DNA from: Wuchereria bancrofti
Taxonomy: Eukaryota; Nematoda; Chromadorea; Rhabditida; Onchocercidae
Assembly (NCBI GenBank): GCA_005281725.1
Contig: SSBO01000007.1
Location: forward strand, 502,402-566,401
DNA: 64,000 nucleotides
Direction: 5' to 3'
In this document: positions 14,101 through 29,258 of the stretch, piece after piece
Position numbering within the stretch: position 1 is the stretch's first letter
How the letters are laid out: each line of letters starts with the position of its first letter
Translations under genes and position numbers: made by a program
Notes under the pieces: generated by a model
Told to the model about the DNA's origin: nothing
Seen by the model: only the letters and a program-made list of their open reading frames with translations
The model's database searches: none

Positions 14101-15717
14101 AAGAAATTTTCTTTTTTTTGGAATAGAAAAAAAGTAGGAGCAGAATTCAATATTTCAAGGAAGTTTTTAAGATGGTATTATATCAATTAAATTTTCAGGA
14201 CTAATGTTTGCAGTTGGTCTGAGAATGATGGTCTTTATTCACATGGTTCTATTGTTCGTCATCACGGACAGCTTTACAAAGCTGTTTCTAAAATTGGTAC
14301 ATTAGGTGTAGCTGCTGAACCTGGAGATTTGGATCATTCCCGTTTTTATGTGAGTTTATTTTGCTATTCAAAAGAAAAGTTGATTTGAATATTGAAATAG
14401 CTTCTGGCAAAGTTTATTTTGTCATATTCTTACGATATAATATCACCGTTGTGTGTGGCTCATATATTTGTGGTTTATATAATAGAAAAAAAAGTTGTAT
14501 AGTAGAAACTTTGTTAATTAACTTTTGTCTATGCAGCAATTAGCAATGATCAAATAGTTTCAATCACTAACAAATGTTAGAAATAGAATACTTCAATTTC
14601 TCTAATATCATAGAACTTTTCGAAATGTTATTACCGGACCATTTATAAGATGGATTGTATATAAAAATTATTTTACTACGAAATTGATAAATGATATGGA
14701 TTGAAAATCTTAAGTTGTAATTTTTTTCTATATTCAGCGAATTGGTGGTGATCCGATTACTTTGACCAGTACAATGGTAATTTTTCAAGTTATTCTAATT
14801 GCTATCCAATTTTGGATGTTGATACTGACAACAGATTGGCAACATATCGTTACTCTCGTACTACTTATATTTGCAAATTATCTCTTACTAGCAAAGGTTA
14901 CTTTGGAAACTATTTTTTGTTTTGTTTTTTTGTTACTTTGAAAACTGTCTATGATGATAGTTGTTTAATTGTGATATTTTTCCTCCTGATAACTAAATTT
15001 GATGATATGATAACTTCTAAGAAATAAGGTAGTACTAGTTACATCATCGAAATTTAGAATAGTCATTATCAGACAAATACATTGCATATTCCAGTTAACT
15101 TATTTCATTGTGTGTGTAGGAAAAAATATAATTTCCCCCCCCCCTTTTTTTAAGGGACGATTATCTGTTTATTTAATTGTTCCCTACTTTAACTTATATT
15201 CTTATTCTTGCTACGTTTAGTCCCGTCCTCCTAACCGTTTTCCCCTAACGCGACCTAAGTGCGCCCTAACACCACCGTTCCCGAACCCGTCGACCTTCTT
15301 TGTTGAGATGAAATACACATCGTTAATTTGCTCTTTTCCCATCTTTGTGTTAGGTTGTCTTCTCTGTTAGCGCCCTCCCTTGTTTCTTTATTAACAATAA
15401 GATTCTTTATACACTATATATATTTCCTATCTTTAGTTACTGTATTAGTACTTTCGGCCTATTTGCCGACAGTGTGAATGCAATATGAAATATGGTTTAG
15501 TCATTTGGAATTATAAATAAATCTCGAATTCAGTAACTCAGATTTTCCGTTAGTTAAATTTTATGTTAGCTATCATCTGTTTATTAGAATTATTTTTGAT
15601 TTTCCTTATTTAATTGGAAACTTTTAGACATTTAAAGATCGTGTAATTATTGGAAGAATTTATAAGCCTTCGCCTGAAGATCTACAATTAATTAAACAGA
15701 TGCAACAATATGAATAA
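11128..15717 (+). CDS. tmem-39: TMEM39 family ER membrane protein
   Basis: Ten exons: 11128-11234, 11628-11814, 11979-12062, 12184-12368, 12840-13036, 13142-13263, 13532-13929, 14199-14349, 14738-14896, 15628-15717. They join in phase to 559 residues (human TMEM39A is about 490). Recognised by GELFFECTLFLYS-type first membrane segment, [33 protein letters not shown] and the C-terminal TFKDRVIIGRIY, all close to TMEM39A/B. Several hydrophobic segments agree with a multi-pass protein. TMEM39 works in the ER; the C. elegans protein is needed for collagen secretion through COPII, and human TMEM39A affects SAC1 trafficking and autophagy. Oddities: an Asn/Ser-rich insertion at about residues 361-424 encoded by AGT/AAT repeats, and a probable solo LTR inside the last intron. 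The first ATG follows a short in-frame gap and begins a polar N terminus, so the start is likely but not proven. Confidence 0.94.
13733..13860 (+). repeat. AGT/AAT trinucleotide tract coding for Asn/Ser-rich insert in tmem-39
   Basis: Imperfect run of AAT and AGT codons (with a few GGT, TGT and TAT) in tmem-39 exon 7, directly after the conserved HLGKWER motif. It is in frame and lies in a predicted cytosolic loop. Human TMEM39A has no matching stretch. Confidence 0.85.
15115..15471. mobile_element. Probable solo LTR of a retrotransposon in the last intron of tmem-39
   Basis: A 357-bp block starts TGTAGG and ends GCCGACA (TG...CA ends) and is flanked on both sides by GTGTG (15110-15114 and 15472-15476), as expected for a 5-bp target-site duplication. 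Its composition differs sharply from the surrounding intron: C-rich with several CG dinucleotides and a C-run near its left end, and a TATA-like run near 15415. No internal coding region, primer-binding site or second LTR is present, so it would be a recombination remnant. BEL/Pao or Gypsy are plausible classes from duplication length alone. The flank is GT-rich, so the matching GTGTG could be partly chance; orientation is unknown. Confidence 0.55.
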
Positions 15718-16480
15718 CAGAAAATATCCACAATGATTTACTTCAAACGGTTGTTTATAAGTAATGATAATGTTGAGAGTTTATCTTCCTTATTATACAC
15801 TTATTGATCTGTGATGATAACGTGTGATATTTTCTACGAGTTTGAATATTTTTAATTTATGCAAGCGTGCTTTATATCCATATAATGTTAAGAGAATTAG
15901 TATAAATTGTTCATATATTCAGTGTATTCTGAGTGAAATTTATGAATTTAAAAATATTTTTCGCATGTCTTACTTGTTTTATGTCAGTTACTGATTTTTT
16001 AACTTTTAAAAAGAAATTCTATTGATATTAAATATTTATAGTAAGATTTCATAAATTGATTTTAATTGCTAGATTGGTCATTCCATTTAGCACTTTACTG
16101 CATAGGGAAAGGGTGATAGTTTTGAGTAGTTATTGTCAAGTATGCTAGTTAAGTTACTTTTGGATTTGGTTTCAATACCATAACTGTTTGTAGGTGGCTA
16201 TTAGGTTTTTTTTTAGTAGCAACTAAACTTTGAAACTGAATCATTGGGTCAAGCAGTGAGTAGTTTTCCGGTAAATAATTTGAAGCAAAATTTGGAAATG
16301 ATGCATAGAATATATTGGGAGAATTTAAAAACGGAGATTTAGCGTTGCAAATTTCAGCAGATGGATGTAGCATGGGAAATGGTCATTTTTCGGTATAATT
16401 TCTTTCTTCTTTTCTTTTGTTCATTAAAAGAAGAGGAGAAGGAATTAATGAGTGGAAAATTATGCTTTACCTCTTTTTAG
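15718..16480. other. Intergenic gap tmem-39 to POT1
   Basis: Holds the tmem-39 3' UTR and the upstream region of POT1. No canonical AATAAA was noted soon after the tmem-39 stop. An open frame on the minus strand (16149-16373, 74 codons) has no recognised relative and is discussed as a finding, not called as a gene. Confidence 0.5.
16471..16480 (+). promoter_or_regulatory. Candidate trans-splice acceptor of POT1
   Basis: CTCTTTTTAG ends 12 nt before the POT1 start codon. No convincing upstream coding exon joins to it, so it fits a spliced-leader acceptor. A cis-spliced 5' UTR exon cannot be excluded. Confidence 0.4.
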
Positions 16481-16492
16481 ATCTTTACAAGC

Positions 16493-19400
16493 ATGAAACA
16501 ATACAAGTATGTTTCACTTGCGGAGTTGGATGAATTATCAAATACAACTAATGAAAATTTCAAGGTAAATTTTATGATATTATTTTCAGCATAAATTATA
16601 TGATAAGGGTCAAAACTATTTGTTGGTAATTATATAAATTAAGGTGAATATACAAATAAATGAATATATGAATTTAAGTAAGAACGAAATACATAAATCG
16701 AAATGGAAACGAATATATAAGTTTAAAGGAATATATAAATAATTGAATTTAAAAGTTTTTACTGTTTTAATCTTGAAGAAAGAAATATTTGAACTGTGTT
16801 GCAGGTTAACATATATGCACTTGTAGTCGATGTGAAGATAGGTTCACAACCGACAGATACATTAGAAGATAGTAAGATCGTTTGTATTTTCGTCGTTTAT
16901 TTTGAAATGTGTAAGACAAAAAAAAAAGGGAAAAAAGCGTTGCAGTTATAGTTGTAATTGAATTGTCAGAATTATAGTAATTTCATTGCTGAAAATTAAT
17001 TAAGAATTTTTATTTTTATTCGTTTAGCTCCTGTTATTACGCAATTGGAATTACGTGATCGTAGCTCGGACATCAGTACAACTTGTGTCATTTATAGTGA
17101 TTCGTTGGAAAGTTTCTCGGATCAGATACAAAGCTGTCAAATCATTCGAATGCATCGTGCAAAAGTGCTGCTTTTATCAATCTTATTAATTAATATAAAT
17201 TAAATTAATTTTGGGGCATTTTATTCCTTGATATTATTTTTGATTCTTATTCATTTTGAATATTTTTTAAGTCCTTGTTTCTGCATAACTCTACTTTTAT
17301 CATTTTTAAGGTGGGATACGGTGAAATTTTGCAACGTTTATTCTGCATTTTTATTTTCAATTATCATTGTTCAATACTTTCTCGGAATTACCTATTTCTC
17401 CGCAATTATGCCATTATTAAGTCGATATTTGACACTAAAAGAATAAATAGTGTTGATGATATTTCTGATATGGACCAATTATCACTGGAAGATTTTATCA
17501 CTATCAGTGCTTATTATCTTTAAATCTCACTATTCAGATCAAGAAAAAAACAGATGGAAAGTTAGTTGTCTATGGGAAGCTTAAAGTGGCCGGTTTTGCT
17601 GTTCTTCTCTTCAGTGGAGAGCTTGGCGATAGTTTTACTCCTGTATATCAGTCATCAGCAACGTTTACTTTAGTATCAAATTACGAAGAGATGGTTGGTT
17701 TGATAATTTTAAAATACTGCTTGTCACTGTTGTTCAGCACAGTGAAATATTTGATAAATGTTTTGTTAATTGACATTATAAGACATTTCTCAAAGATTAA
17801 GAATAGAACTGATTGCTAGTTTGTTTTCATTGAGAAAAGTTGGAATTGAGATTATTTTTTGATGATTTGATAAGATATAAACCAAATTCAAGTGGACTAT
17901 TTTTTGGATGATCAAGAAGAAGCATTTTGTGAATGATTCTGATCCTATATATAGCTAGATTGATTTACAGTAAAGTGTAATTCTTTTGTGACGTGACAGA
18001 TAGTACTAACTGAACGGAGAGAAATATGTGAAAGAATAGTTGATTACAATAATTTGACCATTAAATATAAGTTTAATTATCAAATCGAAATTAATTTAGG
18101 TATTTTAACCATTGAAGATTCCGAATGAAGTAATCCTTAAAGTACCTTGATTATTTCGACATAATTTGTTAAAAAATATTTCGGTTTTTCCGACAAGACC
18201 CAAAACTCTTTTGAATTGATCTATGAAAGTAAGAATATCATATGCATTTTAATGATATTTTGAATTATATTTAGAATCTGTCAGTCAAATTATCTACTGT
18301 TAAAAGTAGCAATAGAGAAGTATAAAAAAATAGAGATGCCTTTGTTCCAGATAAGTTCGTTACGGATGTTATCAGTAAGTAACCAATCGATGACAATACC
18401 AATAGAACCGATGAATTCAAATTTAGGACATATCAGTGAGGGGAAAATAAATGAAATAATTGAAAATGTGAATGTTCTTCGCTTGAATGAGCTTGTTTTG
18501 GGTGGTTATAGTGATCTTGTCGTCCAGGTAATTTTTACTGACAGCTTTAATATTTAAAAATAACTTTTGTTCATTTAAAATAACTTTAAACCACTGGAAA
18601 AAAAGGAATGATAAAGAGAGGAATATAAATATTAAATTATTCTCCATTTTAGCTCTTATTAAAATACAGTCATTTTAATCGTACACATATTTTGACTTTC
18701 AAACGACAAGTTATTTATTTTCAGGCAATATCTCTATTTATTGATGATCGAAACAGTGTGGTATTGCGTTGTTGGGATACCACTTTACCATCAAAGTATT
18801 ATTTCACTGATAAATTTTGTATAAAAATATGAAAACTAAGATATTAAATAGTATTTGCTAATAATATAATAGTTACATTAGCTATAGAAAATCACTCGAA
18901 TGTTGCATATGTTATATTTATTGGATTTTATCATCAGATTATAAAGTTAGGATTTTAATTTATATATATATTATTCAGTCATTCTTACCACTTTAATTTA
19001 CATACATTATTCAATCACTCTTACACATGCATACACTGCTACTGCTAGTTAAGTTGTTATAAGATCAAAATGATTGAAGGAAAATATTTATGTTTAATGA
19101 TGATATGATTACCGAAGTAATATGTCAAGATGAAAAAATGGAAATGATACCGATGGACTATTGGTGTGATATAGTGTTATATGAAGAGCATGCCAATTTT
19201 GCTCGAAATAGTGTAAAGGTAACAAATTAAAGTGTTTATTTATGTATGATTTCAACGAATAAATAAAAGAGAATAATAAATAGATTGATTTTATCTTAAA
19301 TTATTAATCGGAATTTTTTTCTTCGCTATTTTTATATGACTAGCTTTAATTATAAAATCTTTGATGTATTGATGCTTAAGTAAGCACAAATGTTTTTTCT

Positions 19401-22400
19401 TAAATTTATACTGAAAGGATTTTGTTTGTGAGCAAATAATAAGTGTACTTGCAATGTTCATTCAGTGATTTTTTTTTCTCTTTTTTTTGATGAAAATTGA
19501 AATTCCGACAAATAATTTTCTACTTTTTTAATGTTGCGTATTGATAGTGTGGTGATGTTCTACTGCTTATCAACACTCATTTATACCACTCAAAGAGTGG
19601 TGTTGCTCTTGTAATGCATAATGGTGGGCAGAGTTACAATAGGTCAATTGTCATTCTTGACGCTAACAGCAAATTGAAACGTGACCTTTTACGGTTGGTT
19701 AATTGCTTATTATTAAACTTAGAGATTTATTTTGCAAATATGTTATATTGAAACATTTCCGCAATTTCCGTTGAAGAAATTGGGATTGTTAGCTTCTTTT
19801 TAGTGATAATCAATTTAATGAGTTTTTTCTCTCTTTTAAGTAAAGTAAAGTTCAAAAAGGAATAAATTTTTTTCGAGCCATATTTTTACATTAGCGAACA
19901 ATATGGTAAATATTTACTGAAGATTTTTTCTATGTAATGGGGAAGCAATTTTTAGTAATATTGATGAATTCAATATACAAATTGATACCGAAGATAGAAG
20001 AAATGTCGAAAGCGTAGAGCAATATCCATATACGGGCTTACAGGTAGTTCTTGCCTTGTACTAAATTTGTTTTTATGTCTTAGATATTTTATAACAGTTA
20101 AGGCATTTTTCATTTAATTTTTCAGGTTCAAATTAATATAAGTCCTGATTTCAATTTCTTTTACTATTATTATTATTAATCAATTTTTGGGAACAAAAGT
20201 TTTTAGCAAGTCATTCCAACACCATCACTTGATGAAATGAATGATTTGGAGAATGAACAGAGAGAATTGTCGGAATATTGGGCTGGAGAACGAATGCGGC
20301 AGATTCACGCTTTACAGTTAGCATGGATTTATGCTTATGCTTACAAGAAAAAACGAAATGAAAGCGCGCAACTTCAGCGATCGTTTAATTTAGCAGTGAT
20401 GGCAGTGCAATTCATTGTTCGACAAACTTTTGAACGTCTTTTTACATGTAATAAAGGTAAACAGTTATTTCTTCCTTTTAATAATAGTTAACAATTTTCC
20501 TTCATTTCCATTTAACTACAGATTAATGGATTCCATTATATTCAAACGTATATGAAATGAGTTTTATTAGCATGAGTGATATTATCACCGTTTCAATTAT
20601 TAGAACTGATAATGGAATAGCATAGTGTGTGTATTGGTTGATTGAAAATCAAATAATGAGTTGTCGAAATAAACTTTAATCTTTCTGTTATGAGGCATTT
20701 AATTTCCTATGCAGCAATCTGTTGGAAATTAATCGAATTGTTAATTACTAAATTTTTTTTTCATTTATTCCTTAAGAGTTTGAAACTATTTGAATCACAA
20801 ACATTAGTGTTAAAAAAATGTTAACTGAAATGTTTTGGAGATTTATTTGTAAATTTCACGAAGTTATCATGTCAACAACGGAATATCATACTTACGAAGT
20901 TCTTTTTGAAATATATAGAAGGAGCATTCGACGACGAAATAACTTTGAAGCTAACAAAGGTAAGTGATTTATATAATATCGTATTAAGAGTATGAACACT
21001 GTGATAATGCTTTTTAATTATCCTTCAACTTTTTCCCATTTCTTTTACATTTAGAATTATATGGTACCGAAATTTTGAATACCAATAATAATTTTTGCTG
21101 AAAGTTATACGATAGTTAATGAAATTTACTCTTTGTCTTATGTTGTGCTATTCGTCTTTTGCATTTCTTAAATTCTACTGTAGCTTAGGTGATTCTATAA
21201 AATGATTACAATAGCATTCCATCTATTGCATTAATTTGTTCTTATCTTTTAATTATGTCATTTCTTTCATGCATTTTATACCTAACGAATTTATACCTTC
21301 TCAATTTTAATCTATTTTAGTCTATTCAAGAAACGACTGACGAAGATAAACAATCGGATGGCAAAAACTCAAAAGTGATGGGGGATTTGTTGGGCAATTT
21401 ATTGCCTGGAACAGTTTTGAAATTGTCAAGGTTTTGTTTGTGTTTTTTTTAGTACGATTAAAAGGTATTTAATATATCTTTTTCCTTTTTGTTATACCGT
21501 TAATCAAATTTGTTGTTGAATTTAACGAAGTAATTCAATTAAACGGTTTGAAAGAAAACAACCTATATATTTGTTGAAATTGATTATATTTGTAGTGTAG
21601 TTGTGGCAGTACTGTATTGGATGCATTTTGTTAAATAATCATTTGTAACTTTTAGTCATAAGCATGTTTTTTTTTCCTAGCGATATCATTTTGCATATTT
21701 AAATAATAATAGTATAATATTTATGTAATTTTATTAATTTCAAAAATATGAAAAAGTATTTGGTTCATCTTCTAAAAAAATTATGATCTTTTAATTATTT
21801 TAAATATTACTGCTAATCAATGTTTCAGTTGGCAAGTTACTTTCTCATACGATGAAAACACTAAGATATTTTTCGTATTGATATGTTATAAGTGTAATCT
21901 ATGGTGCACTACATCAGCTAAAAATTTTGATATGACGCCATTATGTCCCGTTTGCTTTAAACGTACGTCAATTTTATCCGATGCTATCGTTAATTTTTGA
22001 TATTAATTTTAGTTATATATTAAAGAGCTCTGAACGTATCGTTGTAATTTAAATGAATTACTATTTTATAATTGTTATTGTGTACTGTTTCCATGTATTC
22101 TCTATAATAATTGATTTACTAATAAGTGCAGAAACTTTTAAACATTTATTTTAGGTGGAATTACTGACTCTCATTTATTCCTTCAGTGCTACTTCCTTTT
22201 CAATGGGATGCCATGTGCTGCGGTATGACTTTTGAATTTGAATTGAAAAGAAAATCTTTAACAACTTGAAAAAAGAGAGAGAAGGAAAGAGCTGTGAGCA
22301 TATTATTTGAAAGTGATAATAGCTTAGTTGAAAAAATTGATGCGATGATTAAATGCAAACAAATTTATCATTTTTCTCAAGTCATTATCCCTTTGTACTT

Positions 22401-23597
22401 AAGCCTTTAGCACATTGTTCGCTTTCATATCGTTTATCAGTTTATGAGGTTTATCGTTCAAACTAACATTGTTCCAACATGCATTGAAAAATTGAAAAAA
22501 ATTACAGGTTTTTGTTTGATAGAAAGAATCTTTATTTTGCAAGAAATGTGCGAAATTTTAAATTGGCATTAGTTTCAAGAACAAATCATGTTCCTTCTAA
22601 TTGAGCAAACAAGTTGAGTGAAATAATTTAAAATGAAATCTGAATTGCACTTATATAAGAGTCATTTATCTTCAGGATGTTGAAACTAAAAAGTATTACT
22701 TTCTGTTTCCGATTCAACTACTGGTAAATAATTAATATTTTGACTTAATTTTATATTGGAGTGATCCTAATTAACAATTTTTTAAAGTTTCCTTAAACCT
22801 TTGTTCTCCAAATACTGTTTTCAAGGAATTCATGTAAACACATACGAAGAAATTCTACTGTTAATATAAAATTACTCATTTTCCAAAATTTGGGATTGTT
22901 TTCGCATAACAAGTGTTACATTTTAGGGTGGCAATCATTTCAGGCTTTTTTTCTTGTTGATGTGCCAGAAAGTCCGCTGGAAGCTGCTCGAAACTACAGA
23001 AAAGGTGTCTCTAGCGATCAGAGAAAAGCTTTGACTACATCAATTCAGGTCTACTACTATATTTCACCTGACTTAAACTTTATTCATTCAAAGAAAAGTA
23101 GTTTAAGAAAATACTGTAATGAAGTATTCAATTTGAATTGAACGATTTTTTCTTATTCATCAAAGCTCATTAATCGCTTTATATCAAAAAAGAATCTTTT
23201 TTTTCTTTTCTGCATCTCATTTTCTGTATATTCACTATTTCAAAGGAAAAATTCTGCAAAATTATTTCACTATTGTCATATTGGTTAAATAAATTGCATG
23301 GAATATTAAAGTTAGAAAACAAATTTCCTAAAAAAACAAATACATTTTGCAGTTGTCTTTCTATTAGTTTCTTAGCACTTTTTCCGTTTGAAGATGTTCA
23401 CTTGTGAGATTTTTGGATAATACTCTTAAAAAGACTTAACTTTTTTTTTTTGATTTACTTAACAAAAAGTATGATGAGTTTTTCAGGAAAAAATGTTATC
23501 GAAATATTCGTTTGCTTTGGATGAAGTTATCGTTCGGATGGTTAAAGCAGATGTAGCAATTTTTGAAGTTGAAAAACTTAGGTTTGCAGATCGATGA
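16493..23597 (+). CDS. POT1: POT1-like telomere end-binding protein
   Basis: Seventeen exons: 16493-16564, 16805-16871, 17028-17164, 17538-17693, 18351-18527, 18725-18795, 19080-19218, 19548-19693, 19956-20043, 20207-20456, 20919-20959, 21321-21430, 21829-21962, 22155-22222, 22676-22723, 22944-23048, 23487-23597. All phases fit and give 639 residues; human POT1 has 634. The N-terminal OB fold (about 5-145) reads like human POT1: VNIYALVVDVK, IIRMHRAKI, GFAVLLFSGE. A second OB fold (about 180-345) includes DLVVQAISLF, VLRCWDTTLP, VKCGDVLLLINTHLY and GGQSYNRSIVIL. After a charged linker comes a Cys4 motif (C504, C507, C524, C527) matching the zinc site of the human C-terminal OB fold, then a diverged C terminus. 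POT1 binds single-stranded telomeric DNA and guards chromosome ends. Family assignment is firm; the exact exons in the diverged linker and C terminus are less so. Confidence 0.88.
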
Positions 23598-24352
23598 AAT
23601 GGATCAGTTGTATAGTTAAAAAATACCGTTGTTTTAGTCTTTTTTATTTTTGGAATTCTCCTTTTGGGATAAATCCCCGACTTGATTTCAAGTTCAAATT
23701 TGAATTACATTGTGTATTACTGCCAATTTTCGTTTTATTTTTGTTGTTACTTTGTAAAACTTGTTTATTTATCGTGAATATCAGCTAAACTCTTCAATTG
23801 TTACCAATTATGATAACACATGAAATTCTGTAATTCTAATCTTTCAGATTTTATTGTCCATAATATAACACTAGTTGAAAGGGAAATTTTTTGGTGATGT
23901 ATTTCTTGTTTTAAGGTGAATGTCATATCTGATTATTCATTTCTCTACAAAATTTCACTTCAGAATGATTGCAGATATTTGTTTTGATGTTTGTTATCAT
24001 TAAGTCGCCGGAAGAAAAGTTTTACAATTCCTATTACTGTGTTGATAAGAAATGTATTATCGTTTATAGTATATGTTCTTTTTCCTTTCTTTTTTTTTTG
24101 TTTTCATTTCTGTAGAAAAAATTATTTGAAAATATTTGTTGCACGAATTCATGCATGCATGCATGCTTTTTTTATCTGTAAATATTTTCAAAACAAACCG
24201 TTTCTTCAAAGTGTTACAATTGATTAATATTCAAAAAATCTTCATATCTAATACCTTACTTTAAAAAAGACAAAAAAAAAAGAAATAGTGCAATGCCTTA
24301 TTTTATATGGAATATAAAGCACACATCAATTTATCATAATTAAATTTGCTGA
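23598..24352. other. Intergenic gap between convergent POT1 and cathepsin genes
   Basis: Convergent 3' ends. It contains four tandem copies of ATGC at 24151-24166 and short hydrophobic shadow frames. No gene or clear polyadenylation signal recognised. Confidence 0.6.
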
Positions 24353-27221
<2,869 letters not shown>

Positions 27222-27819
27222 TTTTTTGATAATACCTTTTAGCAATTATTTCATTGCCTTTTTATACGAATGAAATTACTGATAACAATGATATTAATAT
27301 GTTGTCATATCGTATGAAGAAACCCAATTTTGTTCTCTTCATTTGACAATAATCATTTTTGTAATAGCTTAAGTGTCAAATATTAAAATCTAAATGTAAA
27401 GATGCAACTTTTACTTATAAGCTTCTCATCATTATAATACTTTGTAAATATTACAATATTGTCATATTAATAAAAAACTTTTTCCTCTTTCTTTCAATTT
27501 TCTATGCTTTCTGCTTCATTCATTTTTTTTTATTTTTGGTAAACATTTTGTAACAATTTGGGATTATATTAGCAAAAATTTACATCTCATAATACTTTTC
27601 TTTTCCTTTTGATTAAATATTAAAAATTTTCAAGCTTAACTGTAAAGATATAACTTTCACTTATAATCTTTTAATCATTATCATTATAAAAGTTGTCAAC
27701 GAAAAGTTCCTGATAATATCAATTACAATCTTTCTCTTATTTTTTTTTTCTTTCCTACAATTAAATGTGCAATGGCAAATAATTCCATTCCTTTTTCTCA
27801 CCAATAGAAAAAAAAGAAA

Positions 27820-27861
27820 AAAATTTGTCAACAAACGTTAGTTAGTTTGTTGACAAATTTT
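27820..27861. repeat. Perfect inverted repeat, 17-bp arms, 8-nt loop
   Basis: AAAATTTGTCAACAAAC at 27820-27836 is exactly reverse-complemented at 27845-27861. The loop is GTTAGTTA. It lies about 600 bp upstream of the cathepsin start codon. Confidence 0.9.
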
Positions 27862-28763
27862 CATTTCAATTTTGCACATCAAATGTCCTTATCTCAGTAA
27901 TGACTTGTCATACATAATCAGTTTTAAAAATGGAACAGGGCGTATTGTAAAAAAAAATTACATTGATTCTTAAAAAAAGAAGAAAGGAAAAATTCAACTT
28001 AAATTTCTTTGTAACTAATTACTCAAATCTATTTACTCATCAAAATAATTCGTTTATTTATTTAAAATTCTTAATCAAAAATTGTTATGAAATTAGATAA
28101 TAAACAATATTATTATAAAATGATAGAATTTGAAATGAATCAGTTTGTTAGTACGAAAGACTAAAAGATTATGCAAACACTTCCGCTTTTTTTTTTTTTG
28201 AATGGCATACCTAAAATCGATAAATGTGGAGAAAATTCTGAAATTTTGTGCAAATGAAATGGACATTACCGCCAACAATAACACAACAATGTAGGTTCAT
28301 TTTGTTGGTCAAAGAATTTTTTCTTCACTGAATTCAATTCATTGTAAATTTGTGACATATCAGCTTAACTAAAGTCATATAATTTACACTTTTTAATAGA
28401 TATTAATATCAGTGGAAGAAAAATGATATTCATTATCTATTTTATTTAATTATTAAAAGATACTTTGAAACGCTGTTAAAATCATCAATCAAACAAAACC
28501 AAAAATTCAATTTAAAACTTTTGAAAGATTTCAGATGTGGTGCATTCTTCACTGTAATTTCAAACATTTTTTTTGATTTCAAACATTTTTTTTTTTCATT
28601 TTTTTCAATTTCTTCTTAACGCTTTTACAAACAAAAAAAAAAAGAAGTACAAAAATTTCGCAAACATTGCAAAAATTTGGTTCAAATATAAAATGATGTT
28701 ACAATTAAGCATTGAAAACATATCTGGAAAGCAAAACGATACACTAATGCATTGCTGTAAATA

Positions 28764-28865
28764 ATATGATTAATTGAATATTATTATACAATTATCAGTA
28801 TTAAGATACTTGTGATATAATTAATTAAATATTGTCACATTATTATCAGTACTAAAATACTTGTG
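28764..28865. repeat. 51-bp direct tandem duplication
   Basis: Two adjacent 51-nt copies (28764-28814 and 28815-28865), both ending ACTTGTG, with 42 of 51 positions identical by eye. Most differences are transitions. Confidence 0.8.
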
Positions 28866-29258
28866 CCTACAATAAAAGCAAATGTAATACAATCTGGTAG
28901 CATAATTTATGCTGATTATCAATATTATTTTCTCATTATGTTAATTTCTTCGTCAAATACAATGCCAACACGAAGATTATTTAGTTAATAAGTTCTGCAA
29001 CAAAATGGAATATTTACATACCTAATCATAAGTAATCGAGTCTTCTGATATAATAACTAACATTTGAATTTTATGCTAATTATTAATATCACTTTTTTAC
29101 CATTCCAATTCTTCGCCAAACACAATGCCATGTACCAATTTCTACAATAAGTAAAATCACGCTCGAAACAGAAAGTTTTCGTACTGACCTCAGAAATGTT
29201 TGAAAACTCATCATTGTCATGCAGCGATTGGTCTGCAATTTTGGTAAAGTGGAATAGG

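Larger units (their letters stand above)
27222..29258. other. Intergenic region with small duplications and a palindrome
   Basis: About 2 kb upstream of the minus-strand cathepsin gene; its promoter must lie at the left end. No gene seen. It contains a diverged repeat pair (27375-27440 and 27612-27690), a perfect 17-bp-arm palindrome (27820-27861), a 51-bp tandem duplication (28764-28865) and another pair (28905-28967 and 29069-29130). Confidence 0.6.

Noticed and set aside
17311..17523. Using this open frame as a standard POT1 exon
   Set aside because: It ends in a stop and interrupts the OB fold; skipping it restores the family sequence in phase. Kept only as a possible isoform.
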